A stretch of DNA of 21,933 nt from the NCBI GenBank assembly GCA_905397405.1, contig CAJPVJ010000644.1, forward strand, positions 1 to 21,933, read 5' to 3'. Below, piece after piece: positions 1 to 9,368 of this stretch. The first letter of the stretch is position 1; each line of letters begins with the position of its first letter. The notes beneath the pieces are model-generated. The model was not told the DNA's origin and searched no databases. It worked only from the letters and a program-made list of their open reading frames with translations. This stretch comes from Oppiella nova (taxonomy: Eukaryota > Arthropoda > Arachnida > Sarcoptiformes > Oppiidae). The translations under genes were made by a program, and so were the position numbers.

Positions 1-727
1 CGGACTAAATTGAAAGGCACTGAAGATGTAGTGCCACTTCCGGTCAATGGCATCGGTGCTGACGGACCGGGCAATTGGCCACGAAGTAGACCAAAGCGAT
101 CCAAATAGTAATTATCACCCAAACTGTAAATTTACAAGAATTTAGATTTATTTAATTTATGGCTAATATCCATAAGATTTACCGATAAGAAGCACTGGGA
201 TGTGGCGCGTGATGGGGGATAGGGTTAGGATTAGAGTGAGGCAGGAACTGGTGATAAGGGAAAGTGAGGGCCTCGTAAGGCAATAGATGTGATGGCAGTG
301 GTGCTGATGTGAGAGCAGCGGAAGAGTTGGTTCGCAAACTCTCTTCAAATCCACTTCTGAAGGACGGACTAAATTGAAAGGCACTGAAGATGTAGTGCCA
401 CTTCCGGTCAATGGCATCGGTGCTGACGGACCGGGCAATTGGCCACGAAGTAGACCAAAGCGATCCAAATAGTAATTATCACCCAAACTGTCAATTTACA
501 AGAATTTAGATTTATTTAATTTATGGCTAATATCCATAAGATTTACCGATAAGAAGCACTGGGATGTGGCGCGTGATGAGGGATAGGGTTAGGATTAGTT
601 TGAGGCAGGAACTGGTGATAAGGGAAAGTGAGGGCCTCGTAAGGCAATAGATGTGATGGCAGTGGTGCTGATGTGAGAGCAGCGGAAGAGTTGGTTCGCA
701 AACTCTCTTCAAATCCACTTCTGAAGG
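1..727. repeat. Tandem direct duplication, 364-bp period, spanning GSE1 exons 4-5
   Basis: Bases 1-363 recur at 365-727 with about four substitutions: at 131/495, 213/577 and a two-base change near 228/592. Each copy holds the 3' part of GSE1 exon 4, a 59-bp intron (488-546 in the inner copy, 124-182 in the outer) and exon 5. The period is 1 modulo 3, so running from exon 5 back into the copied exon 4 breaks the reading frame. One exon difference is synonymous (CCC/CCT in Pro), and the two-base change alters Gln-Thr to His-Ser. The slight divergence suits two haplotypes placed end to end, or a real duplication that has begun to diverge. Confidence 0.95.
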
Positions 728-3700
728 GCTGATAACTCGATGATCGGTTCATAACATGGTTTTGTGTCGAATGATTGCCACCAGAACTAAGGCTTTCGTT
801 GTGAATGTGTGACGGGGATGGCCTACAAGTGATGCAACTATTGGTTAGATTTATTGTCATTCGTTGACAAAATGGATGTCAGCGCCGACACCAAAGTACT
901 TACCGAACTATAGGTGAGGTTCGTTGAGAGTGTGTATAAAGATGGGGCGATTCTTTGGGATCGGTATGCATTCTGTGCTCAAAATATGAGTGATTCTCAT
1001 CTCTTTTCCTCAACCCTTCACTCCTATCGCTAGAAGGGGTGACTCTTTGGGATCGGTATGCATTCTGTGCTCAAAATATGAGTGATTCTCATCTCTTTTC
1101 CTCAACCCTTCACTCCTATCGCTCTGATGGGCCGGAATCGGTGCGATCGTCACTATTGGCGGTGACGGACGTATGGCTGGGTTTTGATATGGACTTAGAA
1201 ATGAAGGTGTATTGGAATTCTTGGATACATTGGATGAGTGGGCGACAGTTAGGCCTAATAATGCCGACTGATGTCCAGAATCTGTTCCAATCGTTGTATC
1301 AAATGATTGTTTGGCTAACTTTCTGAGTGCGGCCGCAAATGTAGAGCTCTTAGCTGTGGACAGAGCAGAGCTGGACAACAAGTTTTGATAATCTTCTGAA
1401 TTGCTGGACATCGCAATGAGAGGCACTACAGCCCCAGGAGGTGGAGGGGCTGTTACAGTAGAAGTGGGCGAAATAGTTTCGCTTAACTGTTATTAAAATA
1501 AAAAACAAACCAAAAAATAAATTCATTGAAATTATAACTCAAACTTTAACATTACGTTATGAACTAAAGGCACCGGCATTTCACTGATATCCCTGTTTGG
1601 CGGCGCGACAGTAATCCAGTTGTATTTCCTCATCTCAATCGGCACTTTCATGCGCTCATAATCTTTCCATTGAAGTGTCAGTGATTCAAAACATGTCAAA
1701 CACGTGACTACATTCTCGCCGTCAGTCAGCGTTAAGGCACCTAAACGTTGACATAAAAAGAAATAAATTATCCACTGTTTAGACACAGTCCGACATATTA
1801 TGAGCTAATATTGAGTTATTTATGGCAATACTTGGAGACACACCTGAAGGTCTCGAGTGTTCCAACAAAAATGGGAAATCTTTCAGAGCTATGGAACGGG
1901 TTCTCTGTCTAAAAGTGGTCACACCGCATATAAAACATATATAATCTCTACAATTATAAGTTCTTCGCATCGGATCCTTATCTTCGATAAATTGTGAGGC
2001 GTTGTATGCAATCCATTGACCAATAAGTGAATGATAACAGAAAGTACAGACAAGAGCTAAATCCCTATCTCTGTCGTCAGTATTATTTGAAGTGTTGATT
2101 GCAATGAGTTTTTTGAGAAATGGAAAGAATGGGTAGATTCCTAACTCATGGCTAATAATCGGTGGATTTCTTGGCGATGCGTACAACTGAAAGGTATGAC
2201 CGGCCGATGAATATTCACTACAAACAAAACAATTCGTTGACTTAAGCAGTGGTCCTCCGAGTGCTGACAACATGTCGTCCATTGGTCCCGAAATTTTGGA
2301 TTCATTTTTAAGGATATAATGTTTGGAAGAGTTGGTCATAGAGTATGTGTTGTGAGTGGATGTCGTGACGGTTGTCAATAGTGGTTCACAAATGAATGAC
2401 TGCTGGAGTGGTGGCGGAGAAGATACTTGTATTTTAAGCGGTGGCGGAGATACGGGTCGATCCAGGGGTGACCGCCTGAACGCCAACATATAATCTCTTT
2501 GCGAGTGAGGAATGAGTGCTGATTCAAAGGCATCCCATTGGGACTCAAGTGATGCCAAACAAATGTTACAGATTCTGATTCTTGCCAATGAATCCATTTC
2601 TTGAGGTTTGACTAAATCTTTAAGAAAAGGAAAAAACGGTTTCCTTTCGGTGGAAGGAATGGTCTGAACGGCAAACGTCTGGTTCCGCACTTTATTACAA
2701 AGTGGACACAAGTGTTGGTCAGGAATGGAATTACTTAAAGAGTCGGTCAAAGACTTTTTCTTCGTGTCTAACATATGATTGGGTGTCTGCGGGTGTGGTG
2801 CCAAAGGATCGCCATTTTTAATCAGATCTCTGAAACAACTAATACATGTCAACACTCGTCCCAACTCTAAAGGCATTCCCGATCCTATTATAAACTCTTG
2901 AGCCGATGATAGGATCAGTTTCTTAAGATCAGAATTAGAGTCATTGACAGTAAGCATAGAAATGACCACATTTTGCAGGGATTGCGAGAACTCAGTGTTA
3001 CATAAAGCACACGAATATCGATTCACTCGACTTCGGGACTCACTATTGGACACAACGGGTCTTAGAGTGTAATGTCTGTCACCGATCGGCACATTAAGCC
3101 TCTGAAAGTGATCCCATTGTTGCAGCAAAAATCGATGACATGAATCACATGAGTCTATCCGTCCACTCGAGTCAATTGGATTCGCACCGTTAGGTTTTGG
3201 ATGTGATAAAAGTGATGGAAAATAAGGACAATTAGCTGTCGGGCGAACCAACACATTGACCACTGAATGACACTCTTCTCCGCAGACATAACAGACACTT
3301 GTGTTTCGGTTTGACATGTATTTGACATTTCCGTTGCTTTCAGTTCTTGTGTTGGATCTCAAGTGAGACGAACTCGAGTTGGGGGTTGAGGTGGGGGTTG
3401 AGGTGGACGTACAGCTCAGGTCCAGCACTTCTTCAGGGCTGGCATTCGTGTTGTTTTCATGGTTTGCGTTGTAATGCTTTTTGTGGTTATGATTGGTATT
3501 CAAGTCATTCTTCGGCGGCTTATTAGTGTTGAGACAATAGAAGCGGTTTTTGATAGCAATCTGTTTGGCCTCGAAGTCCGTCCACTGACTAATCAAAGAG
3601 TGGTAACAAAGGCGACAGCAATTGATTTGCGAAGAGTTGGCCGAAAGTGCCTCCAAGACGGGGAAGAAGGGGGTGTGAGGGGCCGTCACTGAGGGCCGGC

Positions 3701-3815
3701 TGTGCACCACGTATTGGCCTAAAAGGCATTCCCTCTCACAGACCATACAGACGGTGAGGGGAATGGGAGGCACGACCGCACCGGTCGACTGGTGCGGCAT
3801 CGCTCGCAAAGACAT
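1..3815 (-). CDS. GSE1: GSE1-family corepressor protein with N-terminal array of six cysteine modules (5' part; continues past left edge)
   Basis: Model exons on the minus strand: 3815-1844, 1740-1556, 1486-904, 822-547, 487 to about 365, then a duplicated copy of exons 4-5 to the window edge. Exon 1 starts at the ATG at 3815 (an in-frame GTG lies two codons upstream). It encodes C-x2-C pairs at residues 23/26 and 67/70, 175/178 and 223/226, 269/272 and 324/327, 370/373 and 416/419, 529/532 and 590/593, and 627/630, the last completed by 671/674 in exon 2. Most modules have P(F/Y)FP(F/S)L before the second pair and L-x2-QW-x2-(F/Y) after it, so they are probably zinc-binding. Exon 3 carries FAAALRKLAKQ and PPIVTIAP, and exon 4 PSHLLPYE, all recognisable from vertebrate GSE1, a component of LSD1/CoREST-HDAC complexes. 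Splice phases (1, 0, 2, 2) agree throughout once the duplications are allowed for. GSE1 identity of exons 3-5 is solid. Joining exon 2 to exon 3 (donor AAC|GTAATG) is inferred. Confidence 0.8.
941..1124. repeat. Tandem direct duplication, 92-bp period, inside GSE1 exon 3
   Basis: Bases 941-1031 recur at 1033-1123. The last 80 bases are identical, and there are three substitutions in the first eleven (943/1035, 948/1040, 951/1043). The period is 2 modulo 3 and brings a stop at about 1010 in the GSE1 frame. Reading through only one copy gives an open frame to a strong donor, TTCG|GTAAGTAC, at 904/903. Two of the three differences are synonymous (GAA/GAG Glu and TCG/TCA Ser). This suits allelic contig ends that were not merged. 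Confidence 0.93.
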
Positions 3816-6209
3816 CCTCACAAGCGGTCACTCACTGGCGATCACTGGATGTGCTGTCAAACGGGTGGTCTATGGATGTGACTTATGGTCCACTCAATGG
3901 TGTATCCATTCATTGCAATCAATACTAATTCATTTGATTTAATGTTTTCAATAATAACAACATTTCTAATAACAATTCAAAACAGCTATTATTTTCGATA
4001 CACTTTTATGTTGTAGACGTTTGCCGCGCAATCGCTATGAGAGTAGTCAACACGAATGTTGTATCACTTGTACTAATAATGTAGAAATTTCAACACAAAA
4101 GCTTTTTGAGTGTATTATAAATATCGTACACTTTTCTCGTCTTATATTTTTCAATCGTTTTGCTCATTAATGACTTTATTTAACAAAACTATTTAAGACT
4201 CGGATTGTGAATTGAATTGTGAATTAAAAAGTTATATCAAACTTGTATTAAAAGTTGTGCAAATGAAAAAACTTATTGAAAATGCTTAGACATTAGTATT
4301 GAATGAATGGTTGAGTGAATTGAATGAATGCCAGATGTGTGCAGACTTTCTGTGCATTTCATAGAGTATTGCTGTTTAGCCGTAGACTCGCTTTACTAAC
4401 GCTAACTCATAGGAAAACTTGACAATTCATCTCAACTTTTCTATTCACTGCACATCTTATGTGTGTTTTCCGTCACTTTAGGCACAAAACTCCTAAGGAA
4501 TTAGATTTAGTGTTCATTTGATTAACAAGTATTTTGTATCATATTTAGTGTCAAATGAAGTGAATTTCTAGAAATTATGTCATTTAATGAGTCATGTAGT
4601 GATTGCAAACACTAGTAATGACTATAAAAGTAATTTTAGACATTTTATATCAGATTTGATCCCAAGTGAAGGTCGTCGCAGATAATTGACTCACTCTTTG
4701 TTAGACAGAATTTAATGAGTCATGTAGTGATTGCAAACACTAGTAATGACTATAAAAGTAATTTTAGACATTTTATATCAGATTTGATCCCAAGTGAAGG
4801 TCGTCGCAGATTTAACTGAGTGAGAAACAATCTGTCTGTCTGTCAGTCATAATATCATCACTTACTTAGGTGTTTGGGTAACTGTGGGAAGGGTAGGTAA
4901 GTAACGTTAGGACAGAAATGAAAGTAAAAGTAAAGTTAGTTTTACACAATTTTCTCATAATATTATCATTTGAAACATTTATTCAAGTATTGTATAAGGT
5001 CTCAAATACATGTATTATACAAATACAATATTAAATACAGTATAGGGATTACACCGACACTTTCAATGTTATTATTGTATAAGGGAAAGTTAGTTTTATT
5101 AAAACTTATTCATTTTTTCTAACGACTCGAAAGAGATAAACATGTAATTATTGTTAATGTAATGACAGGAGTGATGAATTTTGATGAGCATGGTGATTTA
5201 ATCATTCAAAAATACAGTACTATGATACAATCGTAAAATGTACAGTATATAATAGAAGCATTATAAAATGTATATTTAAAAATTCATTGAATATAACTTG
5301 ACACAACTACTATAATGAACACAATAACTACAATACTGTACTTTACGATAAATATAGTTCACATCTTTCTATCGATTAGCTATTCCTGTAATTAAATCAA
5401 TAAAATATTTTTTTTTCTGTCAAAATATGTGACATTGAAATGAAAAATAAATTTAATTGAACTGTTATTTCATATTTAAAAATTATAATCAATTTTAAAA
5501 AAATTAATAATTAGTTGTCTCATCAATTTAACTGTAACTAAACTAGAGGTATGGAATCCATACTATGGATATACTGTAGTAACGTATTGGGAATATGTTC
5601 TAGCAACTTATTCTGAATTAGTTTAGAATTTGAAAAAATAAATGTAAGAAATAAGAGATTGGTTTATTTGATTGTGTTTAATAAATTTACATATCATATA
5701 CTGTACCTGTACAATATTTAATTTCATGAGTTATTCTATGTTTAATGAATATGACACTAATATTATACTATATGTTTAACTTTAAAAATTTGTTATTTAA
5801 TTTTTAAAAGTTAAATATCAATTTAGTAATCAAATATAAGCATAAGTATTCAAAGTTGTCATTTGAAACACTATTATATTTACAGTAATAATTACATCAT
5901 TTGTTTTTGTCATCATAAGAGGGGTCACCAAACCATCACTTTATGACCACTTTATTATCCATTAAATAAAATATTTATTTAAATGTCAATCCATTGGAAG
6001 TATTATTAATTGATCCCATTTTCAATGCATGCAATGAACAACATTTAACAACTCATTGCACGTATGAGTGCACCCCTGGCCCCCCACATACAGCCCACAC
6101 CTGATGACCCCATCAGTGCATTCAGCAAACGTTGGATTGTTTGACAAAACGATAACTATTTGAAAGGATTTTGGTTTTGATTTAGCATTCAATTAAATTC
6201 ACCGAAGAA
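3816..6209. other. AT-rich divergent intergenic region between GSE1 and IGHMBP2
   Basis: About 2.4 kb with no convincing coding sequence in any frame. It must hold the promoter and 5' leader of the minus-strand GSE1 gene and of the plus-strand IGHMBP2 gene. It contains the odd 128-bp-period repeat at 4582-4837 and seven copies of TACTGTA/TACAGTA (5036, 5213, 5241, 5334, 5572, 5699, 5881). Base composition becomes less AT-rich from about 6060, close to the IGHMBP2 start. I could not identify a TATA box or other named element with confidence. Confidence 0.7.
4582..4837. repeat. Two 128-bp units: 102 bp identical, last 26 bp complementary without reversal
   Basis: Bases 4582-4683 recur exactly at 4710-4811. 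The 26 bases after the first copy (4684-4709, starting AATTGACTCACT) and the 26 after the second (4812-4837, starting TTAACTGAGTGA) are exact complements position by position in the same left-to-right direction. This is not an inverted repeat, because the reverse complement does not match. The region is noncoding. The period equals that of the duplication at 18969-19224, which suggests a shared technical cause. Confidence 0.95.
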
Positions 6210-9108
6210 ATGGTGAACCAAAGTGTGGATGGATTTGTGTTGAAACACTTAAAGCTCATCGATTTGGAGCATGAGGAGGAAATACACCAAAACAAGTCAT
6301 ACCAACAGAAGCTATCGCTTCCAGAGCTCCAGAATCGTGGCATTTGTCTCATGAAGTTATGTAAACAGTCGATGAGAACCGGTCTTTACGGGCGAACTAT
6401 CATCACATTTGCTCCCAAGTGGTCGACGCAAGAGTTGGCGCCGAACGCCATATCCAGCGGTGATATCGTTGGCGTAACCGCTGGTCACGAGTCTCTGGTG
6501 TTGGTGTCGGGGGTGATCCTAAGAGTGGAGTCCAAAGGCATAGACGTGGCCTTCGATGAAGACATTGGTGTTATAGATAATTATGAAGACAACCAGAGGT
6601 TTAACTTAATAAAGCTGTCCAATGATGTGACGCATAGGAGACTCAAACACGCCTTAAATGGTCTCAAGAAATACAGTTTATCTCATCGTCTCATTGAAGT
6701 GCTTTTCGGCGAAACACAGATCACACAGAAGGCCACTGAAGGCGAGACGAAAATCACTTATTTTAACCACAATTTGAATCACTCGCAGAAGAAGGCCATA
6801 GAGTTAGCGCTCAACCAGAGGGAAGTGGCGCTAATCCACGGCCCGCCCGGCACTGGAAAGACCACTGTTTTGATTGAGTTTATAATGCAATGCGTGACTA
6901 ACTATGGTCTCCGAGTGCTGGCCACCGGTCCCTCCAATGTTAGCGTTGATAATCTGGTGGAGAAGTTAGCGCAACAGGGAATGGGAGACCAGATTGTGAG
7001 ACTCGGACATCCGGGCCGATCCATATCACACCTGCACTCGTATTCATTGGACGCCGCAATCGGCCGATCAGATGATTACACAATTGTGTCGGATATGAGA
7101 GCAGAGATCCAACAAATGGTGACAAAACGAAACACTCCTTTCAGTGAAATAAAAAGTTTGCGCAAAGAGTTGAAAGTAAGAGAGAAAAGGTGTTTAAAAC
7201 AAATACTAAACGAATCGAAAGTTGTCTTAACGACACTCACCACCGGTTCTCCTGAGGGCTACTTAAAGTGAGTGACAAATAGTTTATTCATAATTAGTGC
7301 TCGATATGAATGAATGGATTTATGAATGAATGGATTTACGAATCAATAGATTACTACTCGATTCTGATGGCTATTATCCTTTCGATGTGGTTGTGATCGA
7401 CGAGTGCTCGCAAGCGATAGAGGCCTCGGCGTGGGTTGTGTTGAACTGCGCGCACAAATGTGTTTTGGCCGGAGATCACTGCCAACTGCCGCCCACTATC
7501 TTATCGGAAAAGGCGGCAAAAGATGGTCTGGAGGTCTCACTAATGGAACGATTGAGTAAAGAGTTTGAAGACAAACAAATCGTCCAAATGCTTGACATCC
7601 AGTACAGGATGAATGAACTGATTATGAACTGGTCTTCGCAAGAATTTTATTCAAATAAATTAATAGCTCACGAATCGGTGAAAAACCATTCGCTCAATGA
7701 TATCATAAATGAGTCAAATATCGCTCCTCTGGTGCTCATCGACACCGCCGGCTGTGATATGAATGAACTGGACTTAGAGGACGAAGAGTCGAAAGGCAAT
7801 GAATCGGAAGCGGACATCGTTTCCATATACGTGCGAACACTTCTGAACAAAGGGTTCAGTGAGTCCTCCATAGGGATCATCAGTCCCTATAACCTTCAGG
7901 TGCAGCTCATTAGAGACCGACTCAAAGATCACTCGAACATTGAGATCAAATCTGTCGATGGCTTTCAGGGCAGAGAAAAAGAAATCATTGTTTTATCGTT
8001 TGTTCGCTCAAATGATCGCAAAGACGTGGGATTCTTGTCAGAGCGCCGGAGGATTAATGTGGCCGTCACTCGAGCCAAACGACACGTGGCTTTGATCTGT
8101 GATTCGGACACTGTTTCTAATGACTCGACCATTGAGTCACTTATCGATCACTTCCACCAAAATGGAGACATTATTAGCGCTCATGAATTCAAACAAGAGA
8201 TGCAAAGTATGACTCAAACAGAAAGGCCTTTGAATTTGCGATTTAAGACCAAAGAAGTGACGAATAAGAATCAAAGGAAGTCCGAAAAAGCTGATCCAAA
8301 GACTAAACAAATATTTAAGAAAAGGGAACAAAAAACAGAACAAGAATTAGTGGATTTGGGGAAAGAGTCGGAGTTTGAAAAAATGATTTTGCATTTCATT
8401 GCAGACAATGATTCAGATGTGTTTGAATTTTCTCCTCAATTGACTTCTTTCGAAAGACTTTTAGTTCACAAAATCAGTGAATCACTTGATTTGATCCACG
8501 AAAGTGTTGGTGAAGGACAGGACAGACATATTGTGATCAAAAAGAAAACAAAAAATGTCAACTCAAATGACACCCAAATACCAGTCGCTGTTTGCGAACA
8601 GGAATCGCAAATCATTAAGAATGAGGATAATTGTGGTGAACGTAAAAGTATAGCCAAATCAAAGCCACAAACAAATGTAGAGTCCGTTAAACAAAAGACG
8701 ACTAAAAGTGAGACCAAAACTAAAAAGATGGCAAAAGACTTGACAACAAAAATAAATGCGATCGACAACGAAGACATCGACGCACTCATAGCCGAAGTGA
8801 AAAAGGCTGACAACACTTGTCATTATTCGAGATGTAAGACAGGTATCAGTGTTTTGGGACAAAAGTGTCAGTTTTGTGGCCATAACTTCTGTATGAGTCA
8901 TTCGATGCCTGAAATCCATGGCTGCGGCGAAAGAATTAGAGAATATTTGCGATCAAACGCCAGAAAAGAAGGCAAACTGAGCGCCGGTTCGGGAGTGACC
9001 GTCAAAAAGCCATTGGATTCACATAAACGCAATTATTTAGAGAAAAAACTAAACAATAAATTGAATGATTTGTCAAACGAAAGGAGAGCAAAGAAGGGCG
9101 AGAAATAG
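6210..9108 (+). CDS. IGHMBP2: IGHMBP2 / SMUBP-2-type superfamily 1 helicase
   Basis: Exons 6210-7267 and 7350-9108 are joined across an 82-bp GT-AG intron, giving 938 aa (human protein about 990). IGHMBP2 is an ATP-dependent 5'-3' RNA/DNA helicase of the UPF1-like group, linked to ribosomes and tRNA/rRNA metabolism. Visible landmarks: N-terminal 1B region; Walker A GPPGTGKTT at 211-219; motif Ia GPSNVSVDNL near 240-249; motif II DECSQ at 370-374; GDHCQLPPT at 394-402; QYRM at 437-440; SVDGFQGREKE at 554-564; VAVTRAK at 590-596. An R3H domain lies at about 695-752. A complete AN1 zinc finger (C-x4-C-x10-C-x2-C-x4-C-x2-H-x5-H-x-C) spans residues 843-878. The start context GAAGAAATGG is favourable. 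A Lys-rich linker separates R3H and AN1. The gene looks intact and converges on the mannosidase gene. Confidence 0.96.
7305..7352 (+). repeat. 16-bp minisatellite (3 units) containing the IGHMBP2 splice acceptor
   Basis: Two perfect units of TATGAATGAATGGATT (7305-7320, 7321-7336) are followed by a degenerate third, TACGAATCAATAGATT (7337-7352, 13 of 16 matches). The intron ends at AG 7348-7349 inside the third unit. The exon's first three bases, ATT, are also repeat sequence. The acceptor AG exists only in the third unit, because units one and two read TGG where it reads TAG. Confidence 0.85.
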
Positions 9109-9368
9109 TTTTCATATGAATTGTAATTAAAACTGTAAGACATTTATAGTAATAATAATAAATAAATTGAATTTATTTTTTTAATTTTTTACATTTGTCG
9201 ACTTGTGTGTAATGGCAAAAATGTGTTGAGTGTTAAAATTTAAAAATATTAAACGAATCAATAAACGATTTAATAAAATACTGATAAAAAACTAAGTCTT
9301 ATATCACAGGAATTGTAATTTGTTTTCGATTTAACGATTTAATGGCTTTTTATAGACTAGTTTCCGAT
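9109..9368. terminator. Convergent 3' ends of IGHMBP2 and alpha-mannosidase II with facing poly(A) signals
   Basis: This 260-bp gap separates the two stop codons. Plus-strand AATAAA lies at 9157-9162 and again at 9161-9166, about 50 nt after the IGHMBP2 stop. A minus-strand AATAAA (plus TTTATT, 9172-9177) serves the mannosidase gene with a 3' UTR of about 190 nt. The signals are only about 10 bp apart, so the mature 3' ends probably overlap. The signal hexamers are seen; cleavage sites are inferred. Confidence 0.6.

Noticed and set aside
1-727. 364-bp tandem repeat as a mobile element or satellite
   Set aside because: The unit contains GSE1 exons and a normal intron, and has no terminal repeats or transposase.
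1039-1326. 95-aa plus-strand open frame
   Set aside because: It is antisense to GSE1 exon 3, has no family resemblance and includes the duplicated 80-bp block.
4582-4837. Two-unit repeat as a CRISPR-like array or inverted-repeat element
   Set aside because: There are only two units in a eukaryotic intergenic region. The 26-bp parts are not reverse complements, so no stem can form between them.
8466-8919. Hydrophobic minus-strand frames opposite IGHMBP2
   Set aside because: They are antisense shadows of the Lys/Glu-rich linker, which reads as Leu/Phe/Ser on the other strand.
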